Notes under the pieces: generated by a model
Database searches by the model: none
Seen by the model: only the letters and a program-made list of their open reading frames with translations
Told to the model about the DNA's origin: nothing
Position numbers and translations under genes: made by a program
Assembly: GCA_002497345.1 (NCBI GenBank)
Contig: DANS01000005.1
Span: 1 to 13,784 of the forward strand
Direction: 5' to 3'
DNA from: Thermoproteus sp. UBA157
GTDB taxonomy: Archaea; Thermoproteota; Thermoprotei; Thermoproteales; Thermoproteaceae
DNA length: 13,784 nucleotides
Shown here: positions 1-5,876 of the stretch, in pieces
Numbering within the stretch: the first letter of the stretch is position 1
Layout of the letters: every line of letters begins with the position of its first letter

Positions 1-1
1 C

Positions 2-205
2 GGCTACCCCTTCGACAAAATACTCGCGGAGGAGCCCTGGAGGGCGTACGAGGTGCTCGCTAAATTGATGGGCCAACACAACGCCGATATCGTGGTCTCC
101 CTTTGGTCCTCTTGGCTCAACAAGAACGGTTGCCCAATAGGCCCCGAGGACCTCAAGCGCTATCTCAGCGATAGGTCCGCTTGGTCCGATCGGCGACCAT
201 CTTGA
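2..205 (+). CDS. 3' end of an unrecognised protein (partial, start outside window)
   Basis: An open frame runs from base 2 to a TGA at 203-205, giving the last 67 residues of a protein that begins before the window. The translation (GYPFDKILAEEPWRAYEVL at its beginning, later VVSLWSSWLNKNGC and GPEDLKRYL) has a normal protein composition, with aromatic residues and alternating helix and loop character, so it looks coded. I recognise no family. It ends tail-to-tail inside carA: the last 41 bases overlap the carA C-terminus, which lies on the other strand, and its final residues (DRSAWSDRRPS) look like a non-conserved tail. A shadow of carA is unlikely because most of the frame lies beyond the carA stop. 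Confidence 0.5.
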   Translation, partial: GYPFDKILAEEPWRAYEVLAKLMGQHNADIVVSLWSSWLNKNGCPIGPEDLKRYLSDRSAWSDRRPS

Positions 206-1220
206 GGAACTTGTCGAAAACCCAAGTGGTGTCGCGGGGCCCCGGCCCCGCTTCGGGGTGGAATTGAGTCGTCAAGATGGGCTTCTCGGGGTGATAAAGG
301 CCCTCGACAGTCCCGTCGTCGGGCTGGACGGCCCACGGCTTGAGACCGCTGTCGCTCGGCCTCACCGCGTAGCCGTGGTTGTGGGTAGTTATATACGTCT
401 TCCCGGTGAAGGCGAGGTCCCTCACGGGCTTGTTGGAGGCGCGGTGGCCGAACTTGAGCTTGTACAGCTCAGCGCCGAGCGCCTTGGCCACCATTTGATG
501 GCCCAAGCAGATGCCCATGACGGGGAGGCCCATCTCGACGGCGGCCCTCACGCCCTCGGCCACGCGGTCGAGGAGGTTGGGGTTGCCCGGCCCCGGCCCG
601 AAGAGCACCGCATCGCACCTCAAGGCCAAGTCCCATCTGAGACACGGCACCCTCAACACCCTCACCCCCCTCTTGACGAGCTCCCTCAATATGCTCCTCT
701 TGACCCCGCAGTCCACCACGCCGATGCAGATCCTCCCATCGCCGAGCTCCTCGGGCTCCTTGGGGGACACCATCAAGGCGTAGGGGACCTCGTCGTATTT
801 GGGCGATCTCCTTATCCTCTCGAGGAGCTCCTCGGGCGGCTCCTGCCCAACCGCCCCCATCATGACGCCGTGTTCCCTCAGCTTGAGCACTAGGGCTCTC
901 GTGTCCACGCCCTCTATGCCCGGGACTCCGCTGGCCTTCAGCCACTCGTCCAACGACATGACGGCCTTGTAGTGGCTAGGCCTCGTGGCCTCGTACACCA
1001 CGACGGCCTCGGCCATAGGGCCGTCCGACTCGAACTGGTCCTCGGACACGCCGTAGTTGCCTATTAGCGGATGCGTGAAGACCAAGATCTGCCCCTTGTA
1101 GCTCGGGTCAGTTATGGATTGGGGATACCCGACGACCGACGTGGTGAAGACGACCTCGCCTACGGCCGTCTTGTCGGCCCCGAACGCCTTGCCCTTCAGC
1201 ACTGTGCCGTCTTCGAGCAC
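165..1220 (-). CDS. carA: Carbamoyl-phosphate synthase small (glutaminase) subunit
   Basis: CarA hydrolyses glutamine and passes ammonia to CarB, which makes carbamoyl phosphate for arginine and pyrimidine synthesis. From the GTG at 1220 the protein has 351 residues. The N-terminal CarA domain contains GYPQSITDPSYKGQI (about 31-45) and PLIGNYGV (51-58). The class I glutamine amidotransferase domain has the oxyanion segment FGPGPGNP (207-214), the nucleophile in GICLGH (Cys238) and the catalytic pair in FHPEAGPGP (His321, Glu323), so the triad is intact. The GTG start looks too short: upstream in the same frame, codons for NHRAYL complete a first beta-strand typical of CarA (AYLVLEDGT), but no in-frame ATG, GTG or TTG lies before the TAG at 1274-1272. 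A TATA-like box and an out-of-frame ATG at 1252 suggest a longer protein of about 362 residues (see findings). carB is not in the window. The gene diverges from argH. Confidence 0.95.
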   Translation of the reverse strand: MLEDGTVLKGKAFGADKTAVGEVVFTTSVVGYPQSITDPSYKGQILVFTHPLIGNYGVSEDQFESDGPMAEAVVVYEATRPSHYKAVMSLDEWLKASGVPGIEGVDTRALVLKLREHGVMMGAVGQEPPEELLERIRRSPKYDEVPYALMVSPKEPEELGDGRICIGVVDCGVKRSILRELVKRGVRVLRVPCLRWDLALRCDAVLFGPGPGNPNLLDRVAEGVRAAVEMGLPVMGICLGHQMVAKALGAELYKLKFGHRASNKPVRDLAFTGKTYITTHNHGYAVRPSDSGLKPWAVQPDDGTVEGLYHPEKPILTTQFHPEAGPGPRDTTWVFDKFLKMVADRTKRTYR

Positions 1221-1270
1221 GAGGTAAGCCCTATGGTTCGCCCCTGGGACATCGCCTCCCTTACATTTGA

Positions 1271-1280
1271 CCTATATAAG
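1271..1280 (-). promoter_or_regulatory. Probable TATA box of carA
   Basis: On the minus strand the sequence CTTATATAGG lies here. Its centre is about 24 nt before the ATG at 1252-1250, matching the box-to-start spacing of most other genes in the window. It is 56 nt from the GTG at 1220, so it supports transcription starting near 1252 rather than at the GTG. Confidence 0.6.
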
Positions 1281-1290
1281 TCTTTCGCGG

Positions 1291-1305
1291 GAATATCTAT
1301 TTTAA
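1291..1305 (+). promoter_or_regulatory. Probable promoter (TATA region) of argH
   Basis: The A/T-rich stretch GAATATCTATTTTAA is the only candidate box between the carA promoter and the argH ATG at 1321. Its left part (AATATCTA) is centred about 25 nt before the ATG and its right part (TATTTTAA) only about 19 nt, so the exact box is uncertain. Confidence 0.4.
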
Positions 1306-1320
1306 GGATCCTCTACCTCC

Positions 1321-2598
1321 ATGGCCCTATATAGGCGGTGGATAGGCGGCGGAAGCGACGTGGTCTCCTCGTACACCTCCAGCATCGAGGACGACGCCGA
1401 GATAGCGGAGGAGGTAATCGCCGTGATGAAGGCCCACGTATCCCACTTGGTCGAAAGGGGGCTTGTGCCCAGGGAAGACGGGGAGGCGATCCTCAAAGCG
1501 CTGGAGGAGGTACGCGCCGAGGATCTCCTCAAGCCCGGCTACGAGGACGTCCACGAGGCCCTCGAGGACTACCTCATAAAGAGGGCGGGCCCCCGCGGCG
1601 GATGGGTCGGGCTCGGCAGGAGCAGGAACGACCACGTGGCGGCTGCCATAAGGCTCAAGCTCCTGCGCCGCATCGACGCCTTGAGGGCCTCGGCCGAGCG
1701 CCTCATCTGCGCGGCCGCGCGCCGCGCCGTCGAATACGCCGATTGCGTCATGCCGTCTTTCACCCACTTCCAGCCGGCCCAGCCAATAACCTTCGGCCAC
1801 TACCTCTTGGCCCTGGCCGAGCTCCTCTCCGACTTAACGACGGCCCTAAACTCCGTGAGGCCCGTCGTCGACAAATCGCCGTTGGGCTCGGGCCCCTCCG
1901 GCGGGACCTCGGCGCCTTTGGACAGAGCCAGGCTGGCCCAGTTGGCCGGCTTCGGCGGCGTCGTCGAGAACACCCTCTACGCGTCCTCCAGCCGCTTCTT
2001 CGCGAGCCTCGCGGCCTCGGCTGTGGCCTCGGCCTTGGCCGAGCTCTCGAGGTTCGTGGACGACTTCATCGCGTGGTCCAGCCCGCTCATAGGCTACGTG
2101 GAGCCCCCGCCTGAGCACGTGTCCACCAGCAGCATCATGCCGCACAAGAGGAACCCCGTGACGCTCGAGGTGTTGCGCGCCCGCATATCGGAGGCCGTGG
2201 CCGACGCCTTGGCCTTGTTGGCGGTGCAGGAGAAGATAGGGTACGGCTACAGCCTCGACCTCCAGGAGGCCACAAGGCATTTGTGGCGCGTCTTCAAAAC
2301 GGCCGAGGAGGGGCTGGACGTGCTCAGAGGCTTCCTGGAGGGGATGAAGTTCCATTGCGACAAGGCGTATCGGGACGCAGCCGGCTTCCCGACCACCTCC
2401 TCGGACGCCGCCGAGAAGATGGCGTTGGCGGGGATGCCCTTCAGGGAGGCCTACTTCGAGGTGGCCGAGGCGGTCAAGGCGGGGTCGGCCCAGTTGCCCG
2501 ATCCCAGAGAGGCCGTCAAGAGGCCGGTCCTCGGCTCCCCGGATCCGGAAGCCGTTAGGAGATCGGCCATGGAGAGGTTGGCCAAATGCCAACATTAA
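1321..2598 (+). CDS. argH: Argininosuccinate lyase
   Basis: ArgH cleaves argininosuccinate to arginine and fumarate, the last step of arginine synthesis, in the cytoplasm. The 425-residue protein is of the usual fumarase/aspartase-superfamily size. Visible motifs in order are the N-terminal YRRWIGG followed by YTSSIEDDAEI (4-28), GLGRSRNDHVA (97-107), the catalytic-histidine segment THFQPAQP (148-155, His149) and the superfamily signature with the catalytic-serine loop STSSIMPHKRNPV (268-280). The substrate-binding loops look complete. The ATG start is supported by the conserved YRRWIGG so close to it. carA lies divergently 100 bp away, and a lysX/argX-like gene with its own TATA box begins about 30 bp after the stop, which gives an arginine-related cluster. 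argG is not present here. Confidence 0.97.
   Translation: MALYRRWIGGGSDVVSSYTSSIEDDAEIAEEVIAVMKAHVSHLVERGLVPREDGEAILKALEEVRAEDLLKPGYEDVHEALEDYLIKRAGPRGGWVGLGRSRNDHVAAAIRLKLLRRIDALRASAERLICAAARRAVEYADCVMPSFTHFQPAQPITFGHYLLALAELLSDLTTALNSVRPVVDKSPLGSGPSGGTSAPLDRARLAQLAGFGGVVENTLYASSSRFFASLAASAVASALAELSRFVDDFIAWSSPLIGYVEPPPEHVSTSSIMPHKRNPVTLEVLRARISEAVADALALLAVQEKIGYGYSLDLQEATRHLWRVFKTAEEGLDVLRGFLEGMKFHCDKAYRDAAGFPTTSSDAAEKMALAGMPFREAYFEVAEAVKAGSAQLPDPREAVKRPVLGSPDPEAVRRSAMERLAKCQH
1326..1335. promoter_or_regulatory. Palindrome CCTATATAGG at the argH start, possible operator
   Basis: A perfect 10-bp palindrome covers codons 2-5 of argH. Its first eight bases, CCTATATA, recur at 1271-1278 as the top-strand face of the carA TATA box. 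The pair brackets the divergent carA/argH spacer. A role as a regulator site is only an inference; the palindrome could be a codon-level coincidence. Confidence 0.25.
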
Positions 2599-2599
2599 G

Positions 2600-2608
2600 C
2601 TTAAAAAG
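2600..2608 (+). promoter_or_regulatory. Probable TATA box of the lysX/argX gene
   Basis: CTTAAAAAG starts two bases after the argH stop codon (2596-2598). Its centre is about 24 nt before the ATG at 2628, so this gene appears to have its own leaderless promoter instead of relying on read-through from argH. Confidence 0.6.
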
Positions 2609-2627
2609 GCGCGATCCTTTGGGGGCA

Positions 2628-2713
2628 ATGCCGGGGAAATAGACCTCGTCTACGACCTCCTCAGACTCGACGAACGCCTCCTCATCGACGCCCTCAAGAA
2701 GCGCGCGGCCTCC
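2628..2713 (+). other. Apparent 5' coding part of lysX/argX, out of frame with its ATG
   Basis: The frame of the downstream CDS continues upstream through this stretch and encodes IDLVYDLLRLDERLLIDALK (from 2639), which strongly resembles the N-terminus of LysX/ArgX enzymes. The ATG placed about 24 nt after the TATA box reads only ATG CCG GGG AAA TAG. One extra G in the GGGG run at 2633-2636, or a -1 slip of the reading frame there, joins that ATG to the conserved frame and gives a protein of about 277 residues, close to the usual 280 of the family. The stretch may hold a sequencing error or a genuine recoding site. Confidence 0.6.
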
Positions 2714-3460
2714 GTGAGGTTGGTAAACGCCGAGGATCTCGCCGCGCCCGACGGCTTGGGCCGAGTGGGGCTCATCAGAGTGGCCGGGAGGTCCAAGGTC
2801 CTCCCGCTGGCTCACACCTACGAGGCCTTGGGGGGCATCTCCATAAACTCGGCGCACTCCCTCTACATATCCCACGACAAGTACCTAACGTATTTAGCGC
2901 TGAGGCGGGCGGGCGTCCCGACTCCCAAAACCGCGTTGGCCTTCGGCCTCGAGCCGGCGCTCAAGGCGGCCGAGGGGCTGGGGTATCCGGTCATCGTCAA
3001 GCCCACCGACGGTTCCTGGGGCAGGCTGGTGAACTTGGCCAAATCGCCCGAGGACCTCGCCGCGATAGTGGCCCACAAGAGGCACCTCGAGCCGTCCATG
3101 CAGGAGTTCCTCGTGCAGGAATACGTGGAGAAGCCGGGGAGGGACATCCGCGTCACGGTGGTGGCCGGGAGGGCTGTCGCCGCGATATACCGAATTGCGT
3201 CCACCGACTGGCGCACCAACACGGCTAGGGGCGGCAAGGCTGAGCCGGCGCCCATAGATCCCGAGCTCGAGGAGATATCGGTGAAAGCCGCCGAGGCCAT
3301 CGGCGTTCTCTACGCGGGGATAGACGTGGTGGAGTCCAAGGAGGGCTACAAGGTGTTGGAGGTGAACGGAGTTCCGGAGTTCAAGAACGTGCAGAGGGCG
3401 ACCGGGGTGGACGTGGCCGGCGCCATAGCCGACGCCGTGATCGAGGCGGCCAAGCGCTAG
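2714..3460 (+). CDS. lysX: LysX/ArgX-like ATP-grasp ligase (RimK family), 5' end interrupted
   Basis: LysX/ArgX ligates alpha-aminoadipate or glutamate to the carrier protein LysW, opening the carrier-linked lysine or ornithine/arginine pathway. From the GTG at 2714 there are 248 residues. Visible ATP-grasp motifs are the nucleotide-binding VIVKPTDGSWGRL (93-105), QEYVEKPGRDIRV (135-147), DWRTNTARGG (165-174) and the Mg-binding GIDVVES...LEVNGVPEFKN (202-225). The GTG cannot be the natural start: the family needs about 29 more residues, and these are encoded directly upstream (see the 2628-2713 entry). Whether the enzyme is ArgX, LysX or bifunctional cannot be settled from motifs alone; the neighbouring argH and carA favour an arginine role. 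Its stop overlaps the pheS stop in a shared CTAG. Confidence 0.88.
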   Translation: MRLVNAEDLAAPDGLGRVGLIRVAGRSKVLPLAHTYEALGGISINSAHSLYISHDKYLTYLALRRAGVPTPKTALAFGLEPALKAAEGLGYPVIVKPTDGSWGRLVNLAKSPEDLAAIVAHKRHLEPSMQEFLVQEYVEKPGRDIRVTVVAGRAVAAIYRIASTDWRTNTARGGKAEPAPIDPELEEISVKAAEAIGVLYAGIDVVESKEGYKVLEVNGVPEFKNVQRATGVDVAGAIADAVIEAAKR

Positions 3461-4935
3461 AGCGTGAACCTCCCGCCGACAGATCCCACCGTTCTCTTAA
3501 ACGCGCTCCACCTGCGGTAGTATTCCGCAAGCTTCTCAGGATCTGTCGCGAACAGATCCCTTATGTCGTCGATGCCCAGGAGTATCATGGCCACTCTGTC
3601 TAGGCCCCAGCCCCACGCCAGAACTCTGCTCCTCTCAACGCCGAGAGGCCTCGTGACCTCCGGCCTAAATATCCCGGCGCCGCCGAATTCCACCCAGCCC
3701 AGCCTCGGGTGCTTGGCGTAGACCTCAACCGAGGGGGAGGTGAACGGGAAGTAGGCCGGCTTGAACCTCACCTCCTCCATGCCGAGCGCCCTCGCTATTT
3801 GCTCCAGTTGGCCGAGCAGATGCTTGAAGGAGAGGCCGGGGCCCACCACTATTCCGTCGAGCTGGTGGAACTCCACGTTGTGCTTGGCGTCTATGTGCTC
3901 CGGCCTAAACACCCTCCCTATGGAGAACACCTTGTAGGCCCCCTCGCCCCTCTCGGCGAGCGCCCTTATCGTCGTCGCGGTGGTCTGGCTGCGCAACACT
4001 AGGCCCAGCGCCTTCTCCCTGCTCCACTTGTAGCCCCAGCCGACCTCGTGCTCTCTGCCGACCCTCTCCATGAGCTCCTCGGGGGGCGGGTCGGGCATCG
4101 GGCCCTCCCACTTGACGAAGAACGTGTCGTGGACCTCCCTGGCAGGGTGGTCCTGCGCTTGGAAGAGGGCGTCGAAGTTCCAGAACTCGTACTCGAGGAT
4201 GGGGCCCCTCACTTCCTCGAACCCGAGCCCCACCATGACCTCCCTCACGTAGTTCAAGAACTCCTGGAAGAAATGGGGGATGGGCGCAGGCGCCGGCGGG
4301 ATCTCCACGGAGACGTCTATGGGCTTGAGCACCACCTCCCTCCACGCGCCGCTTTTGAGGTCCTCGGAGGTCAACACGGTCTTCATCTGGGCGACCCTTA
4401 ACGAGGAGATATCCGCCAAGGTCTTGATATATATCTCGGTCCTCTCGGACTTCTTGACTAGCTTGCGCCTCAAGAACTCCTGAAGGGCGTCGGGAGGCGC
4501 CGAGGCCCCAGACGCCATGGCTGAAAGATATCGTTGCCTCTCCTCGACGGCCTTGAGGGCTCCCTCCAGCTCCTCCCTCGAAACCTCTATCTTGTTGCCG
4601 CGCGGCCTCAGCCCAAGCCTCGCCAAGTTGGTCAACGCTATTCTCCCCTCAGGTGTATCCGGCGCCTCCACGACGCACGTATCGCCGCATTTGGCGGCCC
4701 TCAGAAGGGCCAGCTCGGGCAAGCCCTCCCTCGCGTATCTCAGACCCTCCTCGGTCAATTCATACGCCTCCACGCGCTTGCGCTCGACCTCTAGAAGCCC
4801 TCTAGCTCTGAGCGACTCCACGTATCTCATGAGATCCTCCGGCCTCGCCCCCACCTCGGCCGCCACCTCCTTCAAGCTCTTGAGCTGGGCGGCCGATTTC
4901 AATATGGCGTACTCTATCGGCGAGACCAAGGCCAC
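3457..4935 (-). CDS. pheS: Phenylalanyl-tRNA synthetase alpha subunit
   Basis: PheS is the catalytic chain of the (alpha-beta)2 enzyme that charges tRNA-Phe. The 492-residue protein has the archaeal/eukaryotic-type layout: a winged-helix N-terminal region (about 1-75) and a class II catalytic core from about 215. The core shows NFDALFQAQDHPAREVHDTF (253-272), motif 2 VFRPEHIDAKHNVEFHQLDG (342-361), the Phe-pocket segment FKPAYFPFTSPSVEVY (391-406) and motif 3 with GWGWGLDRVAMILLG (about 441-454). All are intact. The start is a GTG. A TATA-like TTATTAAC is centred about 21 nt before it, a little shorter than its neighbours. The C-terminal tail after WSAFK is basic and glycine-rich. pheT is not in the window, so the two subunits are not adjacent downstream. 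A ribbon-helix-helix gene lies 38 bp upstream on the same strand. Confidence 0.97.
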   Translation of the reverse strand: MALVSPIEYAILKSAAQLKSLKEVAAEVGARPEDLMRYVESLRARGLLEVERKRVEAYELTEEGLRYAREGLPELALLRAAKCGDTCVVEAPDTPEGRIALTNLARLGLRPRGNKIEVSREELEGALKAVEERQRYLSAMASGASAPPDALQEFLRRKLVKKSERTEIYIKTLADISSLRVAQMKTVLTSEDLKSGAWREVVLKPIDVSVEIPPAPAPIPHFFQEFLNYVREVMVGLGFEEVRGPILEYEFWNFDALFQAQDHPAREVHDTFFVKWEGPMPDPPPEELMERVGREHEVGWGYKWSREKALGLVLRSQTTATTIRALAERGEGAYKVFSIGRVFRPEHIDAKHNVEFHQLDGIVVGPGLSFKHLLGQLEQIARALGMEEVRFKPAYFPFTSPSVEVYAKHPRLGWVEFGGAGIFRPEVTRPLGVERSRVLAWGWGLDRVAMILLGIDDIRDLFATDPEKLAEYYRRWSAFKRTVGSVGGRFTL

Positions 4936-4952
4936 GGCTAAAACTGGGCGGG

Positions 4953-4960
4953 TTAATAAG
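4953..4960 (-). promoter_or_regulatory. Probable TATA box of pheS
   Basis: On the minus strand CTTATTAA lies in the 38-bp gap between the upstream ribbon-helix-helix gene and pheS. Its centre is about 21 nt before the GTG start. Confidence 0.4.
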
Positions 4961-4973
4961 AATTGGGCGGGGG

Positions 4974-5213
4974 CTAGCGGCCCGTCAAAACCTCGATCTC
5001 CTCCCCCTCCTCTTGCGGCTCCTCGGCGGCAGGCTGTTTGGAGATAGGCTTCAAGGACTCCTTGTAGAGCAACTCCCTTATTGCGGCCCTAATGGCCTCG
5101 GAGCGGTTCGGGTATATCCCCCTTCTGACGAGCTCGTCCAGCTCCTCCAGCATCCGCTTGGGGACGTGAACGGAGATCAGCGCCATCTTCTCCTGCCCTT
5201 TGCTCTTAGGCAT
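4974..5213 (-). CDS. Ribbon-helix-helix (CopG/NikR-like) DNA-binding protein
   Basis: A 79-residue protein with a clear ribbon-helix-helix fold: the beta-strand MALISVHVPKRM (10-21), helix LEELDELVRRG (22-32) and helix NRSEAIRAAIRELLYKE (36-52). Such proteins dimerise and insert the strand pair into the DNA major groove, usually at palindromes. The C-terminus (about 60-79) is acidic and probably unstructured (PAAEEPQEEGEEIEV). The ATG start is supported by a TATA-like ATATAAGT centred about 24 nt before it. The 10-bp palindrome at 5255-5264, about 45 bp upstream, is a candidate autoregulatory site. pheS follows 38 bp downstream on the same strand; regulation of pheS is conceivable but not shown. 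The target is unknown. No toxin gene is adjacent, so an antitoxin role is not supported. Confidence 0.85.
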   Translation of the reverse strand: MPKSKGQEKMALISVHVPKRMLEELDELVRRGIYPNRSEAIRAAIRELLYKESLKPISKQPAAEEPQEEGEEIEVLTGR

Positions 5214-5230
5214 GGAGTAGAGGAAAGGGG

Positions 5231-5241
5231 GTACTTATATC
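5231..5241 (-). promoter_or_regulatory. Probable TATA box of the ribbon-helix-helix gene
   Basis: The minus strand reads GATATAAGTAC here, centred about 24 nt before the ATG at 5213. Confidence 0.55.
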
Positions 5242-5254
5242 GGTCCCCCAGGTA

Positions 5255-5264
5255 ATACGCGTAT
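5255..5264. promoter_or_regulatory. Palindrome ATACGCGTAT, possible operator
   Basis: A perfect 10-bp palindrome lies just upstream of the TATA box of the ribbon-helix-helix gene, in an otherwise GC-rich spacer. Ribbon-helix-helix dimers commonly bind such short palindromes near their own promoters. Use as an operator here is an inference. Confidence 0.3.
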
Positions 5265-5288
5265 ATTCCAGCGCCCGCCGAGTTGGCT

Positions 5289-5336
5289 CGCGCCGGCCGC
5301 CTTCGGGGCGTCGCGATCGCCGATCCGGCCGACGCG
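5289..5336. repeat. GC-rich inverted repeat (stem with structured loop)
   Basis: CGCGCCGGCCG at 5289-5299 pairs with CGGCCGACGCG at 5326-5336 over 10 of 11 positions; the only mismatch is the C at 5293 against the A at 5332. The 26-base interior contains a small GCC/GGC hairpin with a TTCG-type loop and the palindrome GCGATCGC (5312-5319). It lies between the 3' end of the PaREP1 gene and the promoter of the ribbon-helix-helix gene. No T-run follows on either strand, so it is not a classic terminator. Confidence 0.45.
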
Positions 5337-5363
5337 TCTGGCGGAGCGACCCGCGAACCCCAG

Positions 5364-5876
5364 CTACCTCGTAGCGCCGCAGACCCTCTTGTAGAGCTCG
5401 TCGTGGGGCAATATCCTGCCGGCGAGGCGGCAGATGAATATGGCGGCGGTTCTGTCGTCTGGTATATCCGAGAAGAAGCCCTCGGGGTCGGGGCCGTTGT
5501 ACTGGTATCTATGGAGGTGGAACGCCACTGCGGTGTACTCCACCGCGTCTCCGCCCACCGCCGCCGCTAGCTTGGCCATATGCGACGTGGGGACTAGCGC
5601 GATCACGACATCCGCCTCCTCGACCACGACCTCATCCTCCCCCACCCTAATCTTCCTCGAGCCTGGGTACAGCTCTCTCAAATACTCCCTCTTGTCGGCA
5701 AGAAGGGCCCCGAGATAGGCCTTCCACGCCTGGAAGGCCTTCCCCGCGGCGTTTCTCACAAGGCCGTCCTCTAGAAATTCCAGGGCTAGCCTCGCCTCTA
5801 TCAACGCCTCCCTCAGCCTTGCCTCTTTATACTTCGCCAAGTCTAGCCAAGGCTTAACTAAAGTGGGAAAATCCAC
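5364..5876 (-). CDS. PaREP1-family protein
   Basis: The core resembles the PaREP1 family, which is expanded in Pyrobaculum and its relatives and has no assigned biochemical role. The helical N-terminal half reads KYKEARLREALIEARLALEF (16-35) and GLVRNAAGKAFQAWKAYLGALL (38-59), matching the family pattern of a small helical bundle with NA..KAFQA.KA.L. The C-terminal half has LVPTSHMAKLA (94-104) and FHLHRYQYNGPDPEG (119-133). I place the start at the GTG at 5876 (170 residues): an A/T-rich box lies about 24 nt before it, and the further open frame up to 6116 translates to Arg/Cys/Gly-rich sequence unlike protein. A HEPN-like fold has been suggested for related proteins; nuclease activity is not shown by the sequence. 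No partner gene is adjacent. Confidence 0.8.
   Translation of the reverse strand: MDFPTLVKPWLDLAKYKEARLREALIEARLALEFLEDGLVRNAAGKAFQAWKAYLGALLADKREYLRELYPGSRKIRVGEDEVVVEEADVVIALVPTSHMAKLAAAVGGDAVEYTAVAFHLHRYQYNGPDPEGFFSDIPDDRTAAIFICRLAGRILPHDELYKRVCGATR

Noticed and set aside
258..893. A 211-residue plus-strand open frame opposite carA
   Set aside because: It is His/Pro/Arg-rich with no recognisable motif and lies wholly antisense to an intact CarA; GC-rich third positions create such shadows.
1338..2628. Long alternative frames over argH on both strands (258 and 260 residues)
   Set aside because: Both are Arg/Gly/Pro/His-rich, unlike proteins, whereas the ArgH frame carries all family motifs.
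4974..5213. Ribbon-helix-helix gene as the antitoxin of a toxin-antitoxin pair
   Set aside because: The adjacent genes are pheS and a spacer with PaREP1 beyond; there is no overlapping small toxin frame with plausible composition.
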